Shown here piece by piece: positions 27,872-37,800 of a stretch of 64,000 nucleotides of DNA (its first letter is position 1; every line of letters starts with the position of its first letter). Under the pieces are notes generated by a model. The model worked only from the letters and a program-made list of their open reading frames with translations, was not told where the DNA came from and did not search any database. The stretch covers positions 62,001 to 126,000 of the forward strand of contig NZ_ONZF01000003.1 of assembly GCF_900302445.1 (NCBI RefSeq), given 5' to 3'. The position numbers were made by a program, and so were the translations under genes. The stretch is from Palleronia abyssalis (GTDB lineage: Bacteria; Pseudomonadota; Alphaproteobacteria; Rhodobacterales; Rhodobacteraceae).

Positions 27872-28779
27872 GCACGGCGCAACTTGTTTGGCGAGCAGGT
27901 GCGATTGGCGAGATCGTTCTGTCCGATGCAGAAGCCACGTCCATCTTTCAATCAAACGCGTTCATCTCCGATCTCTGGGAGATCGAAGAGGCATTCCGAG
28001 CGCTTTGGCGAGCGCACTTCGAGTTCGAGAAACGGCAGCTGATCTATGCGCTCGAATGCGATCGCCAACTCGACGCGCGGCTGCCTGGCCACGAATTTTT
28101 AGACACACCCTATGCAGACCTAAACATCTCAGCGCAAACCTTCCTGAGCTCAAGCCGCGTATTCGAAGAGCGAATCAGAAAACGCATACCAAAGCACAAA
28201 GCAGTAGGAGTGCTGGAGGCTGATCTAAACGCAATCTTCTCGGAGAAATACGACAACTCCTTCAGCTACAGGCTTTGCTACGCGCTTAGAAATCACGCGA
28301 TGCACAATAGCTCCCCTCTTCATGGCGTTTCCCTCAGAAGGAAGCGAGTTCAGAGCGCTGACTATTCCCCAAAAGGCAATTCAAGAAGCAAGGTATCATT
28401 CGAATCGACAACGGACGCCGAAGAATTGATAAATAACGAGAAGATAAATAAGAAGTTTCGCCAAGAGCTCCGCGACCTGCTTGAGAAAACTCACTCATTC
28501 ACGGCTGCAAGCCGGGAGTTTTTGGATCAAATCATTATCATTCGAAAAGAGATATACGAACGCTTGCACCAACACTTAATCGGTTCAATCGAGACTCAGG
28601 AAGTATACAAAGAACGCCTGAAACTAGAAACGTCCACGGACGGCAACTCCGCACAACTGAACTTTGGCCAAAAAAGTATATATATAAACTATGTCTTCTT
28701 ACAAAAGCTCGACGGGTTCCTAAAGGAATTTCGACACCCTTGGGTTGCGCGCACATTCATTAGCAGTGAAACAGATTGA
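27868..28779 (+). CDS. Accessory protein of unknown function with HEPN-like R-x4-H motif
   Basis: A 303-residue, mostly helical, soluble protein that I do not recognise. Residues 141-146 read RNHAMH in the context [17 protein letters not shown]. This fits the R-x(4-6)-H motif of HEPN ribonucleases, including the Asn right after Arg that is frequent there; the assignment is a hypothesis. The gene is clearly AT-richer than its surroundings: 25 of 60 bases in 28381-28440 are G or C. It uses codons rare nearby (AGA, ATA, TTA). The start overlaps the serS stop (ATGA), so it rides on serS transcription. A toxin, an abortive-infection protein or a non-catalytic HEPN helper are all possible. Confidence 0.7.
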   Translation: MSTAQLVWRAGAIGEIVLSDAEATSIFQSNAFISDLWEIEEAFRALWRAHFEFEKRQLIYALECDRQLDARLPGHEFLDTPYADLNISAQTFLSSSRVFEERIRKRIPKHKAVGVLEADLNAIFSEKYDNSFSYRLCYALRNHAMHNSSPLHGVSLRRKRVQSADYSPKGNSRSKVSFESTTDAEELINNEKINKKFRQELRDLLEKTHSFTAASREFLDQIIIIRKEIYERLHQHLIGSIETQEVYKERLKLETSTDGNSAQLNFGQKSIYINYVFLQKLDGFLKEFRHPWVARTFISSETD

Positions 28780-28790
28780 GGCGATGCACA

Positions 28791-28815
28791 GTGCGCGCTC
28801 ATGCGCACCCTACCC
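28791..28815. repeat. REP-like palindrome, copy A
   Basis: GTGCGC-N6-GCGCAC followed by CCTACCC, just after the accessory gene and before the truncated membrane gene. Same orientation as copy C (29147-29170) and inverted relative to copy B (29090-29113). Confidence 0.65.
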
Positions 28816-28845
28816 CTCCCCCCAAACCGCCCCACATCGCACCCC

Positions 28846-29157
28846 ATGCGATACCTCATCCCCCTCCTCGCCCTCGCCCTCGCCTTCGCCGCGTCGCCGC
28901 TGCTGACCGGCAGCTTCGGCGGGTTCGACCCGAACGCCTACCCCGTCCCGCAGGATGACCCGTCCGTCACCCCCGCAGGCTACGCCTTCTCGATCTGGGG
29001 GCTGATCTACCTGGCGCTGATCGCCCACGGCCTCATCGGCCTGCGCCGCGGCGATGACCCCCACTGGGCGCCTACCCGCACAAGCAACCGTAGGGTGCGC
29101 ATTCATGCGCACCGAACCCCGAACCGCCCCAATCCATTGGCCAAACGGCGCGCATGA
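28846..29157 (+). pseudogene. Truncated copy of the adjacent TspO-like membrane protein gene
   Basis: The first 80 or so codons (28846 to about 29086) closely match the start of the intact gene at 29203: both begin MRYLIPLLALA and share FSIWGLIYLALIAHG and GLIGLRRGDDP. The similarity stops near 29087, just before REP-like copy B. The rest of the frame is a basic tail read from repeat sequence. The shared stretch also covers about 50 bases upstream of the ATG, so the duplication included the 5' flank. Only two of the membrane helices remain, so it is almost certainly non-functional. Confidence 0.75.
29090..29113. repeat. REP-like palindrome with GTAG foot, copy B
   Basis: GTAG followed by a nine-base palindrome (GGTGCGCAT and ATGCGCACC, two-base loop). 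GTAG at the foot of a hairpin is the hallmark of REP elements recognised by RAYT transposases. It marks the point where the truncated gene copy loses similarity. Confidence 0.72.
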
Positions 29158-29170
29158 ATGCACGCCCTAC
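29147..29170. repeat. REP-like palindrome, copy C
   Basis: GGCGCGCAT-GA-ATGCACGCC followed by CTAC, the reverse orientation of copy B 34 bases away, so B and C form an inverted pair like a BIME. It lies just upstream of the intact TspO-like gene. Confidence 0.65.
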
Positions 29171-29202
29171 CCATCCCCCCGCCGCGCCCCACATCCGTCC
29201 CC

Positions 29203-29904
29203 ATGCGATACCTCATACCCCTCCTCGCCCTCGCCTTCGCGGCTTCCCCGCTGGTGACCTCCTCCTTCGGCGGGTTCGATCCGAACGCCTTTCCCGTCCC
29301 GCAGGACGATCCGCCCGTGGTGCCGGCGGGATATGCCTTCTCGATCTGGGGGTTGATCTATCTGGCGCTGATCGCCCACGGCCTCATCGGCCTGCGCCGC
29401 GGCGACGACCCCGACTGGGCGCCCACCCGCGCGCCCCTCGCGGTCAGCCTCGCCGTGGGGGCCGTCTGGATCCCCGTCGCCAATTCCTCGCCCGTCTGGG
29501 CGACCGTCCTCATCCTGATCATGCTGGCGGGCGCTCTGGTGGCGCTCCTGCGCGCCGGGCCGTCCGACCCGTGGACCCTGTCCACCCCAATCGGCCTCTA
29601 TGCCGGCTGGCTCACCGCCGCCAGCGCCGTCAGCCTCGGCCTGCTGCTGGCGGGCTACGGAATCACCTCCGACCTCACCGCGGCCCTCGTCGCGCTGACG
29701 GTCGCCCTCGCCATCGGCCTCGGCATCCTGAATGCCCGGCCGAGCTGGGGTTACGTCGCGCCCCTCACCTGGGCCTTCACGGGGGTCGGCATCCGGAACT
29801 GGGACGACGCGTGGATCCTGACCGCCCTTGCGCTGATCGCAGCCGTCGGCGTCATCCTGGCGGGGGTCGTCATGACGAAGGCCCGACGCGTGTCCGGCGC
29901 CTGA
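29203..29904 (+). CDS. TspO/MBR-like (tryptophan-rich sensory) membrane protein
   Basis: Integral membrane protein of 233 residues with seven or so helices. It begins with a signal-anchor-like segment and has the family's GYAFSIWGLIYLALIAHG near residue 45, then paired helices to the C-terminus. TspO-like proteins bind porphyrins or other ligands and affect stress or pigment regulation in some alphaproteobacteria; the role here is not shown. The ATG at 29203 matches the start of the truncated upstream copy. The 3' end lies within an 11-base repeat array. Confidence 0.72.
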   Translation: MRYLIPLLALAFAASPLVTSSFGGFDPNAFPVPQDDPPVVPAGYAFSIWGLIYLALIAHGLIGLRRGDDPDWAPTRAPLAVSLAVGAVWIPVANSSPVWATVLILIMLAGALVALLRAGPSDPWTLSTPIGLYAGWLTAASAVSLGLLLAGYGITSDLTAALVALTVALAIGLGILNARPSWGYVAPLTWAFTGVGIRNWDDAWILTALALIAAVGVILAGVVMTKARRVSGA

Positions 29905-29977
29905 CCGGCGCGCGCCCGGCCCGTGTCCGACCGATGTCCGACGCGGGCGGGACAAATGTCCGGCGCATGTCCGACGC
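29880..29977. repeat. Degenerate 11-bp tandem repeat (about nine units)
   Basis: The unit is TGTCCGRCGCN. Clear copies begin at 29891, 29924, 29935, 29957 and 29968, all offset by multiples of 11, with weaker units at 29880, 29902, 29913 and 29946 filling the array. It spans the end of the TspO-like gene and the whole gap, and stops on the first base of the der stop codon. Confidence 0.7.
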
Positions 29978-31416
29978 TATTTCAGGTGTTTGCGCAGCCG
30001 CGAGGGCGTTGATTTCGTCTTGCCCTTGTACGGGTTCTGATCCGCCTGCGAGCGCATCCAAAGCCGGATCGGCGTCCCCGGCATATCGAAATCCTGCCGC
30101 AACCCGTTGATCAGGTATCGGCTATAACTCTCTGAAATGTCTTTCGGATTCGAGCACATCACAACAAATCCCGGCGGCCGCGTCTTCGCCTGCGTCATAT
30201 ATCGCAGCTTGATCCGCCGCCCGCCCGGCGCAGGGGGCGGATGCGCCTCGACCATGGCTCCAAGCCATTGATTCAACTTGGCAGTTTTGACCCTGCGGTT
30301 CCAGACATCATGCGCCATCAGAATCGATTCTTGCAAACGGTCCAGCCCCCTCCCGGTCTTGGCCGAGACGGTTACCAACCGGACCCCCCGAAGCTGCGGC
30401 AGAAGACGCTCGCATTCCTCTCTAAGCATCAGAATCTTATCGTTTTTATCCGGCTCGGCGTCCCACTTGTTCACCGCGATCACCACAGCCCGCCCCTCGC
30501 GTTCCGCAAGGTCGGCGATCCGCAGATCCTGTTGTTCGAACGGGATGGCGGCATCCAGCAGAACCACGACAACCTCGGCGAACTTCACGGCCCGCAACCC
30601 ATCGGAAACGCTGAGCTTTTCCAGCTTTTCCTGGACCTTCGCCTTCTTGCGCATGCCAGCGGTGTCGAAGATTCGCACCGGCAATCCATCCCAGTCCAAC
30701 CGGACCGAGATCGCATCCCGCGTGATCCCCGCCTCCGGCCCCGTCAACAACCGGTCTTCACCAAGCAACCTGTTGATAAGCGTGGACTTCCCTGCATTGG
30801 GCCGCCCAACAACAGCCACCTGCAGCGGCTTCTCGAACGTCGGGACCCGTGGACCGTCCTCATCCTCTTCCCCAACATCCACGTCCGTCTCAGGCGCCGT
30901 TTCCTCGATCCGAGCTTCAGCTTCAGCCGCCAAGGGTTTAAGGATGCTATATAATTCAGGCATTCCCTCGCCATGCTCGGCCGACAGACGCAAAGGCTCC
31001 CCCAGGCCAAGCCCATAGGCCTCGATCAGCCCGCCATCGGCCGCCCGCCCCTCGCACTTGTTTGCTGCCAGAATGACGGTCGTCCCTTTCCGCCTCAGGA
31101 TCTCGGCGAAGACCTCGTCCACGGGCGTCACCCCGACGCGTGCATCGACCACGAAAAGACAGGCATCCGCCATCTCGACCGCCCGCTCGGTCAGCCGCCG
31201 CATTCGTCCCTGAAGGCTGTCGTCCGTTGCGTCCTCCAGCCCGGCCGTATCGACCACGGTAAACCGAAGGTCTCCCAACTTGGCTTCCCCCTCCCGCAGG
31301 TCCCGGGTCACGCCGGGCTGGTCATCGACCAGCGCCAGTCGCCGTCCGACGAGGCGGTTGAACAGGGTGGACTTGCCCACATTGGGCCGTCCGACGATGG
31401 CAAGGGTGAAGCTCAT
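29977..31416 (-). CDS. der: Ribosome-biogenesis GTPase Der (EngA)
   Basis: Essential double GTPase for 50S assembly, 479 residues. The first G domain has GRPNVGKST (residues 9-17) and DTAGLED; the second has GRPNAGKST and DTAGMRKK; each has NKxD (NKCE-type in the first, NKWDAE in the second). A C-terminal KH-like domain follows and ends in a basic tail. In the first domain NKxD reads ANKCEG, a variant seen in relatives. It is the last gene of the yfgM-bamB-der unit, 45 bases after bamB. Confidence 0.97.
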   Translation of the reverse strand: MSFTLAIVGRPNVGKSTLFNRLVGRRLALVDDQPGVTRDLREGEAKLGDLRFTVVDTAGLEDATDDSLQGRMRRLTERAVEMADACLFVVDARVGVTPVDEVFAEILRRKGTTVILAANKCEGRAADGGLIEAYGLGLGEPLRLSAEHGEGMPELYSILKPLAAEAEARIEETAPETDVDVGEEDEDGPRVPTFEKPLQVAVVGRPNAGKSTLINRLLGEDRLLTGPEAGITRDAISVRLDWDGLPVRIFDTAGMRKKAKVQEKLEKLSVSDGLRAVKFAEVVVVLLDAAIPFEQQDLRIADLAEREGRAVVIAVNKWDAEPDKNDKILMLREECERLLPQLRGVRLVTVSAKTGRGLDRLQESILMAHDVWNRRVKTAKLNQWLGAMVEAHPPPAPGGRRIKLRYMTQAKTRPPGFVVMCSNPKDISESYSRYLINGLRQDFDMPGTPIRLWMRSQADQNPYKGKTKSTPSRLRKHLK

Positions 31417-31461
31417 GGGCTACCGCTCCGGGTTATCAGAGGCCGCCCATTATAGGACGGC

Positions 31462-32766
31462 TTAGCGGAACGCCAGCAATTGTCCGTCCCGACTGACGAC
31501 GTAGAGCGTTTGACCCGCGACGACCGGATCCGACGCCGCGCCACCTGGCAGGGCAATTTCACCCCTTTGCGCTCCGGTTTCTGGATCGAAGGCGCGCAAT
31601 TTCTCGTCCGAGGACGCCACCCAAAGACGACCCCCGGCAAGGACCGGGCCGTTATGCGTGAAGACCGACTTGCGGCGGCGAATGCCGGTCCGTTCGAAAT
31701 AGGGAAGGCTTACCCCCCAGACGCGGCTTCCGTCGTTGGCGTTCAGCCGGACGAGTTCGGCCTGGTCCGTAACGGCGAAGACCGAACCGCCGGTGACGAC
31801 GACGGGGGACATCGCCCCCTCTTCGGCGGACCAGATCAGCGTACCGGACGACAAGGTGTAGGCATTCGTGCGACCCGACGGAGACCCGGCATAGACGGTG
31901 TCGCCAGCAATAACAGGATCGGCAGAGATGTCGGTGATCGAAGCATAGACTCGTCCCGCCCTGCTTCCCGCGAGGGCCGAAGTCCAGATCGGCGTGCCGC
32001 CCGGCAAAACCCCGCGCAATTCGCGGCTATCGAACGGGAACACGATCGTCCCGTTCGCGACGGCTGGCGCGGCGCCGCCGACGACCGACGCGGACGATGG
32101 CGTCCCCTGCTCACTCCAAAGGATGCGGCCATTCTCGGCGTTGATCGCCCAGGCGGTGGAGTCCCGTCCGACGACATAGACCGTGCCGTCCGAAACCGTA
32201 GGCGGACCGGATGCAGCTGCACCCAGGTCCTGAACCCAAAGTTGCCGACCGGTACCTGTATCTAGGGCGAGCAGCTGTCCGTAGGCAGTCGAGACGAAGA
32301 GGGTTCCGCCCGAGACTGCAAGGCCCGCGCCCGAGGCTTCGGTCGTCTCGCCCACAGGCGACACGTCGGTCGACCAGATCGGCTGGCCCGAAATCGTGTG
32401 CGCCATGACCCGCGCCCGGCTGTCCACCGTGAAGATGCGGTCGCTCGCGACGACCGGGCTGGCCGTGATGCGATGGCGCCGATCTTCCGCCTGACCGATA
32501 TCGACACTGAAGCGCAAACCGGGATTGGCGGAAAGCGCGCCGTGCGGAATATCGTGGTCGGGTGCATACGCGGTGTGCGTCCAGTCCGCGATGGCGACAG
32601 GTGCCGGCAGCGACAACGGCAAGGCCCGGTCGACGTTAACGGTGTCCTCGGCGCGGAGATTCATGCGTTCGCCCAGAAGAAGCTCTTCCCGATCCCCGCA
32701 TCCCGCCAGAAGCGCAAGGGTGGCAACCGTCGCAAGGCCGATCCGAACCATGTTGCGTCCTCTCAT
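31462..32766 (-). CDS. bamB: Outer-membrane assembly lipoprotein BamB
   Basis: Lipoprotein of 434 residues. The signal peptide ends in the lipobox LLAGC, followed by a PQQ-like eight-bladed beta-propeller with repeats such as LLALDTGTGRQLW, AWAINAENGRILW and LRAFDPETGAQRG. BamB supports BamA in inserting beta-barrel proteins into the outer membrane. The ATG at 32766 overlaps the upstream gene's stop; a second ATG 15 bases on would also retain the signal peptide. The neighbours yfgM and der match the gammaproteobacterial order. Confidence 0.94.
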   Translation of the reverse strand: MRGRNMVRIGLATVATLALLAGCGDREELLLGERMNLRAEDTVNVDRALPLSLPAPVAIADWTHTAYAPDHDIPHGALSANPGLRFSVDIGQAEDRRHRITASPVVASDRIFTVDSRARVMAHTISGQPIWSTDVSPVGETTEASGAGLAVSGGTLFVSTAYGQLLALDTGTGRQLWVQDLGAAASGPPTVSDGTVYVVGRDSTAWAINAENGRILWSEQGTPSSASVVGGAAPAVANGTIVFPFDSRELRGVLPGGTPIWTSALAGSRAGRVYASITDISADPVIAGDTVYAGSPSGRTNAYTLSSGTLIWSAEEGAMSPVVVTGGSVFAVTDQAELVRLNANDGSRVWGVSLPYFERTGIRRRKSVFTHNGPVLAGGRLWVASSDEKLRAFDPETGAQRGEIALPGGAASDPVVAGQTLYVVSRDGQLLAFR

Positions 32767-33422
32767 CCCTCGGCCGTTTCCAGCGACCCACCCAGCGCGA
32801 CAATCAACTGCCGGGCCCGGGCTTGCAAGTCTCGCGTCGCAGCACCGTCCTGCACGATTTCGCGCAGTGTCTCGATGGCGACAGAGGTGTCACCGGCACG
32901 CACATGCGCCAGTGCCTGCTGTTCCAGCGCCAAAAGGCGGTAAGGCGCGCCTGGAATCGTCAACGGCTCGAGCAGGTCCAGAACCTCTGGCGCCTCGGCG
33001 CGATCCTGCAGCAGCATGACAGCCTTCAGCCGCGCCAGTTCGCGGTAGAGCGACGGAATCGTGTCGTCCGAGCCGATCTGCTGCAATAGCTCCAGCGTCC
33101 GGGCTTCGGCTTCGTCCGTCTCCAAGGTATCCGCTGCTAGCATTGCAAGAAGCGCCCGCCGTGTCCCTTCGGCCGGGATACCCAGAAGGGCCTCCCGCCG
33201 CTCTTCGGGGTTGTCGTAAGACAGGGCGGCCACGATCTGATCGCCGAAAGCCTGCGCCGAGGCACGCTCCTGCGCGCGCTGCCATTCGACATATGCCGCG
33301 ATTCCGACGGCCAGAACCACCAGCGCGATCGCGATCCAGCCATACCTGCGGAGCATTCCGAAGAGTCGGTCGCGCCGGACCTCTTCGGAGACTTCATCAA
33401 TGAAACTGTCGCGGTCGCTCAC
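32763..33422 (-). CDS. YfgM-like tetratricopeptide membrane protein
   Basis: A 219-residue protein with a cytoplasmic N-terminus (SDRDSFIDEVSEEVRRDRLF), one membrane helix (WIAIALVVLAVGIAAYVEW) and a periplasmic helical-repeat domain, the YfgM plan. YfgM links the SecYEG translocon with periplasmic chaperones in Escherichia coli; the alphaproteobacterial role is inferred. The stop overlaps the bamB ATG (ATGA). It is divergent from the RND efflux operon. Confidence 0.87.
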   Translation of the reverse strand: MSDRDSFIDEVSEEVRRDRLFGMLRRYGWIAIALVVLAVGIAAYVEWQRAQERASAQAFGDQIVAALSYDNPEERREALLGIPAEGTRRALLAMLAADTLETDEAEARTLELLQQIGSDDTIPSLYRELARLKAVMLLQDRAEAPEVLDLLEPLTIPGAPYRLLALEQQALAHVRAGDTSVAIETLREIVQDGAATRDLQARARQLIVALGGSLETAEG

Positions 33423-33538
33423 GCTGTCATCCCCGGGCTGTCGTTTGTGCCTCTTAACGTGGCATTCGGCGGATTGCCAAGGGCGCCGCCACGATGAGTT
33501 CGGATCCGCCGACCGCGAAAATGCGTAAAAACCGCGCG

Positions 33539-33575
33539 CTGAACCGATTAGTTCAGTTCCGAGTCTTCCTATTAG
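33539..33575 (+). promoter_or_regulatory. Promoter and operator-like palindrome of the RND efflux operon
   Basis: Inverted repeat CTGAAC-CGATTA-GTTCAG (33539-33556) overlaps a possible -35 TTAGTT (33548-33553), followed after 16 bases by TATTAG (33570-33575). The arrangement is that of a repressor covering the -35, as with TetR-family control of efflux pumps. No regulator gene is adjacent. Confidence 0.5.
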
Positions 33576-33621
33576 TCCCGACAGTCCCTATTTCGACGGC
33601 GACACAGCTGGAAATATTGCC

Positions 33622-34842
33622 ATGCGCGTTTTCTCGATCATCACGGCCCTTCTCGTCGCGGTGGCCCTTTACGGCCTTGTAATCGAGCGCAATGCGCTTC
33701 TGGAGTTCGCGGGGGCGGATCCGGTCCTCATCGGGGCGGCCGAGCAATCGTTGGACGAAGAAGGAAGCACAGGGGTTTCCGTCGTCGCCGTCCGGTCCGA
33801 AGCCCGGGCCGTGGATACCGCCGTGATCGTGCGCGGCCAGACCGAAGCCGCACGCCAGGTGGATGTGAGGGCGGAAACCAGCGGCCGTATCGTCAGTGCA
33901 CCCCTGCGCAAGGGCACCTTCGTTTCGGAAGGTGAGGTCCTTTGCCAGATCGACCCGGGCGACCGTCAGATCTCGCTGGCCGAAGCGCGGGCCCTGTTGG
34001 CCGAGGCCGAGGCCGCCCGGCCCGAGGCGCGCGCCCGCATCGCCGAAGCAGAAGCGCGCCTGACCGAGGCCGAGATCAACCAGAACGCCGCCTCGCGCCT
34101 CAGCGAGGATGGGTTCGCGTCCCAGACCCGTGTCGCGTCGGCCGACGCATCCGTCGAATCCGCTCTGGCCGCCATCGAGGCGGCCAAAGGCGGCCTGGAA
34201 TCGGCCGAGGCCCGGGTACAATCAGCGGCCGCGGCTGTCGCAAGTGCCGAGACCGAGCTGCAGCGGCTGGACATTGCCGCACCCTTCGCGGGCGTTCTGG
34301 AAAGCGATACGGCCGAACTCGGCTCACTTTTGCAGGGCGGAGGGTTGTGCGCGACGATCTTCCAGCTCGACCCCGTAAAACTTGTCGGCTTCGTTCCGGA
34401 AACTTCGGTCGATCGAATCGAACTGGGCGCCAGGGCCGGCGCGCAGCTTGCGTCCGGCGGTCGGGCCGAGGGCGAGGTGACGTTCCTGTCGCGTTCGTCG
34501 GACCCGCAGACCCGAACCTTCCGCGTCGAGGTCGAGGTGCCGAACGCCGACCTGGCGATCCGGGACGGACAGACGGCCGAGATCCTAATTCAGACAGAAG
34601 GGCGGCAGGCCCACCTTCTTCCCCAATCCGCGATGACGTTGAACGATGACGGCGATCTTGGCGTGCGGATCGTGAACGGCGAGGATCAAGCCGAGTTTGT
34701 GCCTACCGACATCCTTCGCGATACCGCGCAAGGTGTCTATCTGACCGGCTTGCCCGACGCGGCCGACATCATTGTCGTCGGACAGGAATACGTGACCGAC
34801 GGCGTCCCGGTGAACGTCACCTATCGCGAGGCTGCGCAATGA
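33622..34842 (+). CDS. RND efflux periplasmic adaptor (membrane fusion protein)
   Basis: A 406-residue membrane-fusion protein. It has an N-terminal membrane anchor (FSIITALLVAVALYGLVI), a first lipoyl half-domain (VDVRAETSGRIV), a long Ala/Glu-rich coiled-coil hairpin (about 105-215), the second lipoyl half (LDIAAPFAGVLE), then beta-barrel and membrane-proximal domains. It bridges the inner-membrane pump and an outer-membrane channel, which is not encoded here. Its stop overlaps the start of the permease (ATGA). Confidence 0.92.
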   Translation: MRVFSIITALLVAVALYGLVIERNALLEFAGADPVLIGAAEQSLDEEGSTGVSVVAVRSEARAVDTAVIVRGQTEAARQVDVRAETSGRIVSAPLRKGTFVSEGEVLCQIDPGDRQISLAEARALLAEAEAARPEARARIAEAEARLTEAEINQNAASRLSEDGFASQTRVASADASVESALAAIEAAKGGLESAEARVQSAAAAVASAETELQRLDIAAPFAGVLESDTAELGSLLQGGGLCATIFQLDPVKLVGFVPETSVDRIELGARAGAQLASGGRAEGEVTFLSRSSDPQTRTFRVEVEVPNADLAIRDGQTAEILIQTEGRQAHLLPQSAMTLNDDGDLGVRIVNGEDQAEFVPTDILRDTAQGVYLTGLPDAADIIVVGQEYVTDGVPVNVTYREAAQ

Positions 34843-37800
34843 CCCGCATGGTGGACTGGGCGGCAGAGCACGCCCGGATGGTTCTGGCGTTCATCATCCT
34901 GTCGGTGACCGCAGGGTGGCTTGCCTACAGCGGCCTGCCCAAGGAAGGCGAGCCCGATATCGAGATTCCGGCGCTGTTTGTTTCGGTCCCCTTCCCCGGG
35001 ATCTCGGCGCAGGATTCCGAAACGCTGCTGATCAAACCGATGGAGACCGAGCTTTCGGACCTCGACGGGCTGGAGACGATGACCTCCACCGCCGCCGAAG
35101 GCTATGCGGGCGTCGCGATGGAGTTCGAGTTCGGCTGGGACAAGTCGCAGACCCTGGCCGACGTGCGAGACCGGATGAACAATGCCGAGGCGAATTTCCC
35201 CGAAGGCGCGGAACAGTATTCCATCAACGAGATCAACTTCTCGGAATTCCCGATCATCATCGTCAACCTGACCGGCGACCTGCCCGAGCGCACGCTTCTG
35301 CAGGTGGCCGAGGATCTGCAGGATCGGCTTGAGGCGCTCGAACCCGTGCTCGAAGCGCCCTTGGCCGGACATCGCGACGAGATGCTCGAGGTCGTGATCG
35401 ACCCATTGCGTCTGGAAGCCTACAACGTGACAGCGGCCGAGCTTATAAACGTCGTCCAGAACAACAATCAGCTGATCGCGGCGGGCGAAATCGAGTCCGA
35501 TCAGGGATCGTTCGCGGTCAAGATCCCCTCGAGCTTCGACGAGCAGCAGGACATTTACAACCTCCCTGTCAAGGTGAACGGCGACCGCGTCGTGACCTTG
35601 GGCGATCTGGCGGACATCCGCCTGACGTTCGAGGATCGGACAGGCACCGCCCGCTTCAATGGCGAGACCACGGTCGCGATTCAGGTGGTCAAGCGCAAAG
35701 GCTTCAACGTGATCGACACGGCCGACCTCGTCCGTCAGGAGATCGCGGCCGCCGAGGCCGCATGGCCCCAGGTTCTGCGCGATGCGATCGACGTGGGTAC
35801 CTCGAACGACCAGTCGCGTCAGGTGGCGTCGATGGTCAGCCAGCTCGAAGGGTCGGTGCTGACCGCGATCGCGTTGGTGATGATCGTGATCCTGGGCGCG
35901 CTCGGAATACGGTCGGCCTTGCTGGTGGGCTTCGCGATCCCGACCTCGTTTCTGCTATGCTTCATCCTGCTGGGCCTCATGGGGATCTCGGTCTCTAACA
36001 TCGTGATGTTCGGTCTTATCCTGGCCGTGGGGATGCTGGTCGACGGGGCCATCGTGGTCGTGGAATACGCCGACAAGCGGATCGAGGAAGGATCGGGGCC
36101 AATGGCCGCCTTTACCGAGGCGGCGCGGCGCATGTTCTGGCCGATCGTTTCCTCGACCGCGACGACCCTTTGCGCCTTCCTGCCGATGCTGTTCTGGCCG
36201 GGTGTGGCGGGCGAGTTCATGGGGATGCTACCCGTCACCCTCATCTTCGTGCTGTCCGCCTCGCTCGTCGTCGCACTGATCTATTTGCCGGTCATGGGCG
36301 GGGTTGCGGGCCGCATCTCGCGCATTTTCGACCGCAGCGCTAGCGCGTTGCGCCGGGTCCTGCCCTGGCCCGTCCGCGCCGTTCTGGCCGCCGGGGCGGC
36401 GTATCTCGTGTTTCTCGGCGCGATGCAGGCGCTGAACCCGAATTATCTGTTCCCCAGCCCCGCAGGCGCCCTGCCCGGCGCGATCCTGTTCACGCTGGCG
36501 GCGATGCTGACGGGCGTGTGCCTCAGTTCGGTCACGTGGCAACGCCGTCAGAAACGGATCCGGGCGGGCCACAGGCGGACCATGTTCGGCCGCCTCATCA
36601 AGCTGATCGCGGGCAACCCGATCATGCCGCTGGTTGCGATGGGTGGGGTGATCGCCTTCGTGGTCTTCACGTTCGGCTATTACGGCCAGAATAACAACGG
36701 CACCGAGTTTTTTGTCGAGAGCGAGCCTGAGCAGGCGCTGATCTACGTCCGCGCGCGCGGCAATCTCAGCCTGCCCGAGAAGGACGCCCTGCTGCGACAG
36801 GCGGAAGAGATCGCCCTGTCGACCGAAGGCGTGGATTCGGCGTTTGCCTTTGCTGGCGAAGGCGGCATCAACAACAACACCGGTGGCGGAGAGGCGCCGC
36901 TGGATACAATCGGGCAAATCCAGATCGAGTTGATCGCGTGGGAAGACCGCCCGGACTATGCCGCCGCGAATGGGGTGGACTTGGCGACCCTCGACGGTGA
37001 TCGCGTGCTCGAAAGCCTCGAGCTGCAACTGGCCCGTCTTCCGGGCGTGCAGACCGAGACCCTGAACCTCGCCATGGGCCCGGGCTCGGGCAAGCCCGTG
37101 CATCTTCGGATGATGGGCGACGATTGGGATGACCTGCGCGAGGCTGCGAACATTGCGCGCGCGCGATTCGAATCAATGCCGGGCCTGACGGATATCGAGG
37201 ACTCCCTGCCCCTGCCAGGCATCGATTTCGAAATTGACGTGGATGTCGAGAAAGCCGGACGCTTCGGCGCCGACGTCGCGACAGTGGGCGGCATGGTCCA
37301 GCTTGTCACCCGCGGCATTCTGCTGGACACCATGCGGGTCGACAGTTCCGACGAGGAGATCGAGATCCGCGTGCGACTTCCCGAAAAAGACCGCGCGCTT
37401 TCGACGCTGGACAACCTGAAGGTCCGGACGCCCGACGGCCTGATCCCGCTGTCCAATTTCATCGAACGCCGTCCTGTGGCCTCTCTGGGACAGATCGACC
37501 GCATCGACCAGAAGCGGTTCTTCGATGTGAAGGCGGACGTCGCCCCCTCGCTGGTGAAGGCGACCATGGATGGCGAGGTACGGGTCCTTCTGCGCCCCAC
37601 CGACGCACCCGAATCCCGCCCCGATGCGCCAACCGTGACGCTGGGTGATACCTCGTATCAGGTGTTCTGGCGCGCCGACGGGGTTACGGCGGACGACCTG
37701 ACTGCGGCTGACGCTGGGGGCGACCTGACGATCACGCCAGTGAATGCGAATGAACGCATCGCCATGCTGACCGAATGGTTGAACTCGGATCCCCTGCCCG

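Noticed and set aside
29158-29202. Alternative upstream start for the TspO-like gene at 29158
   Set aside because: It begins inside the REP-like palindrome and adds residues with no match; the 29203 ATG corresponds to the start shared with the truncated copy.
29880-29977. Possible CRISPR or phage attachment site
   Set aside because: An 11-base contiguous repeat without spacers; no integrase or cas gene nearby and no duplicate of the sequence elsewhere in the window.
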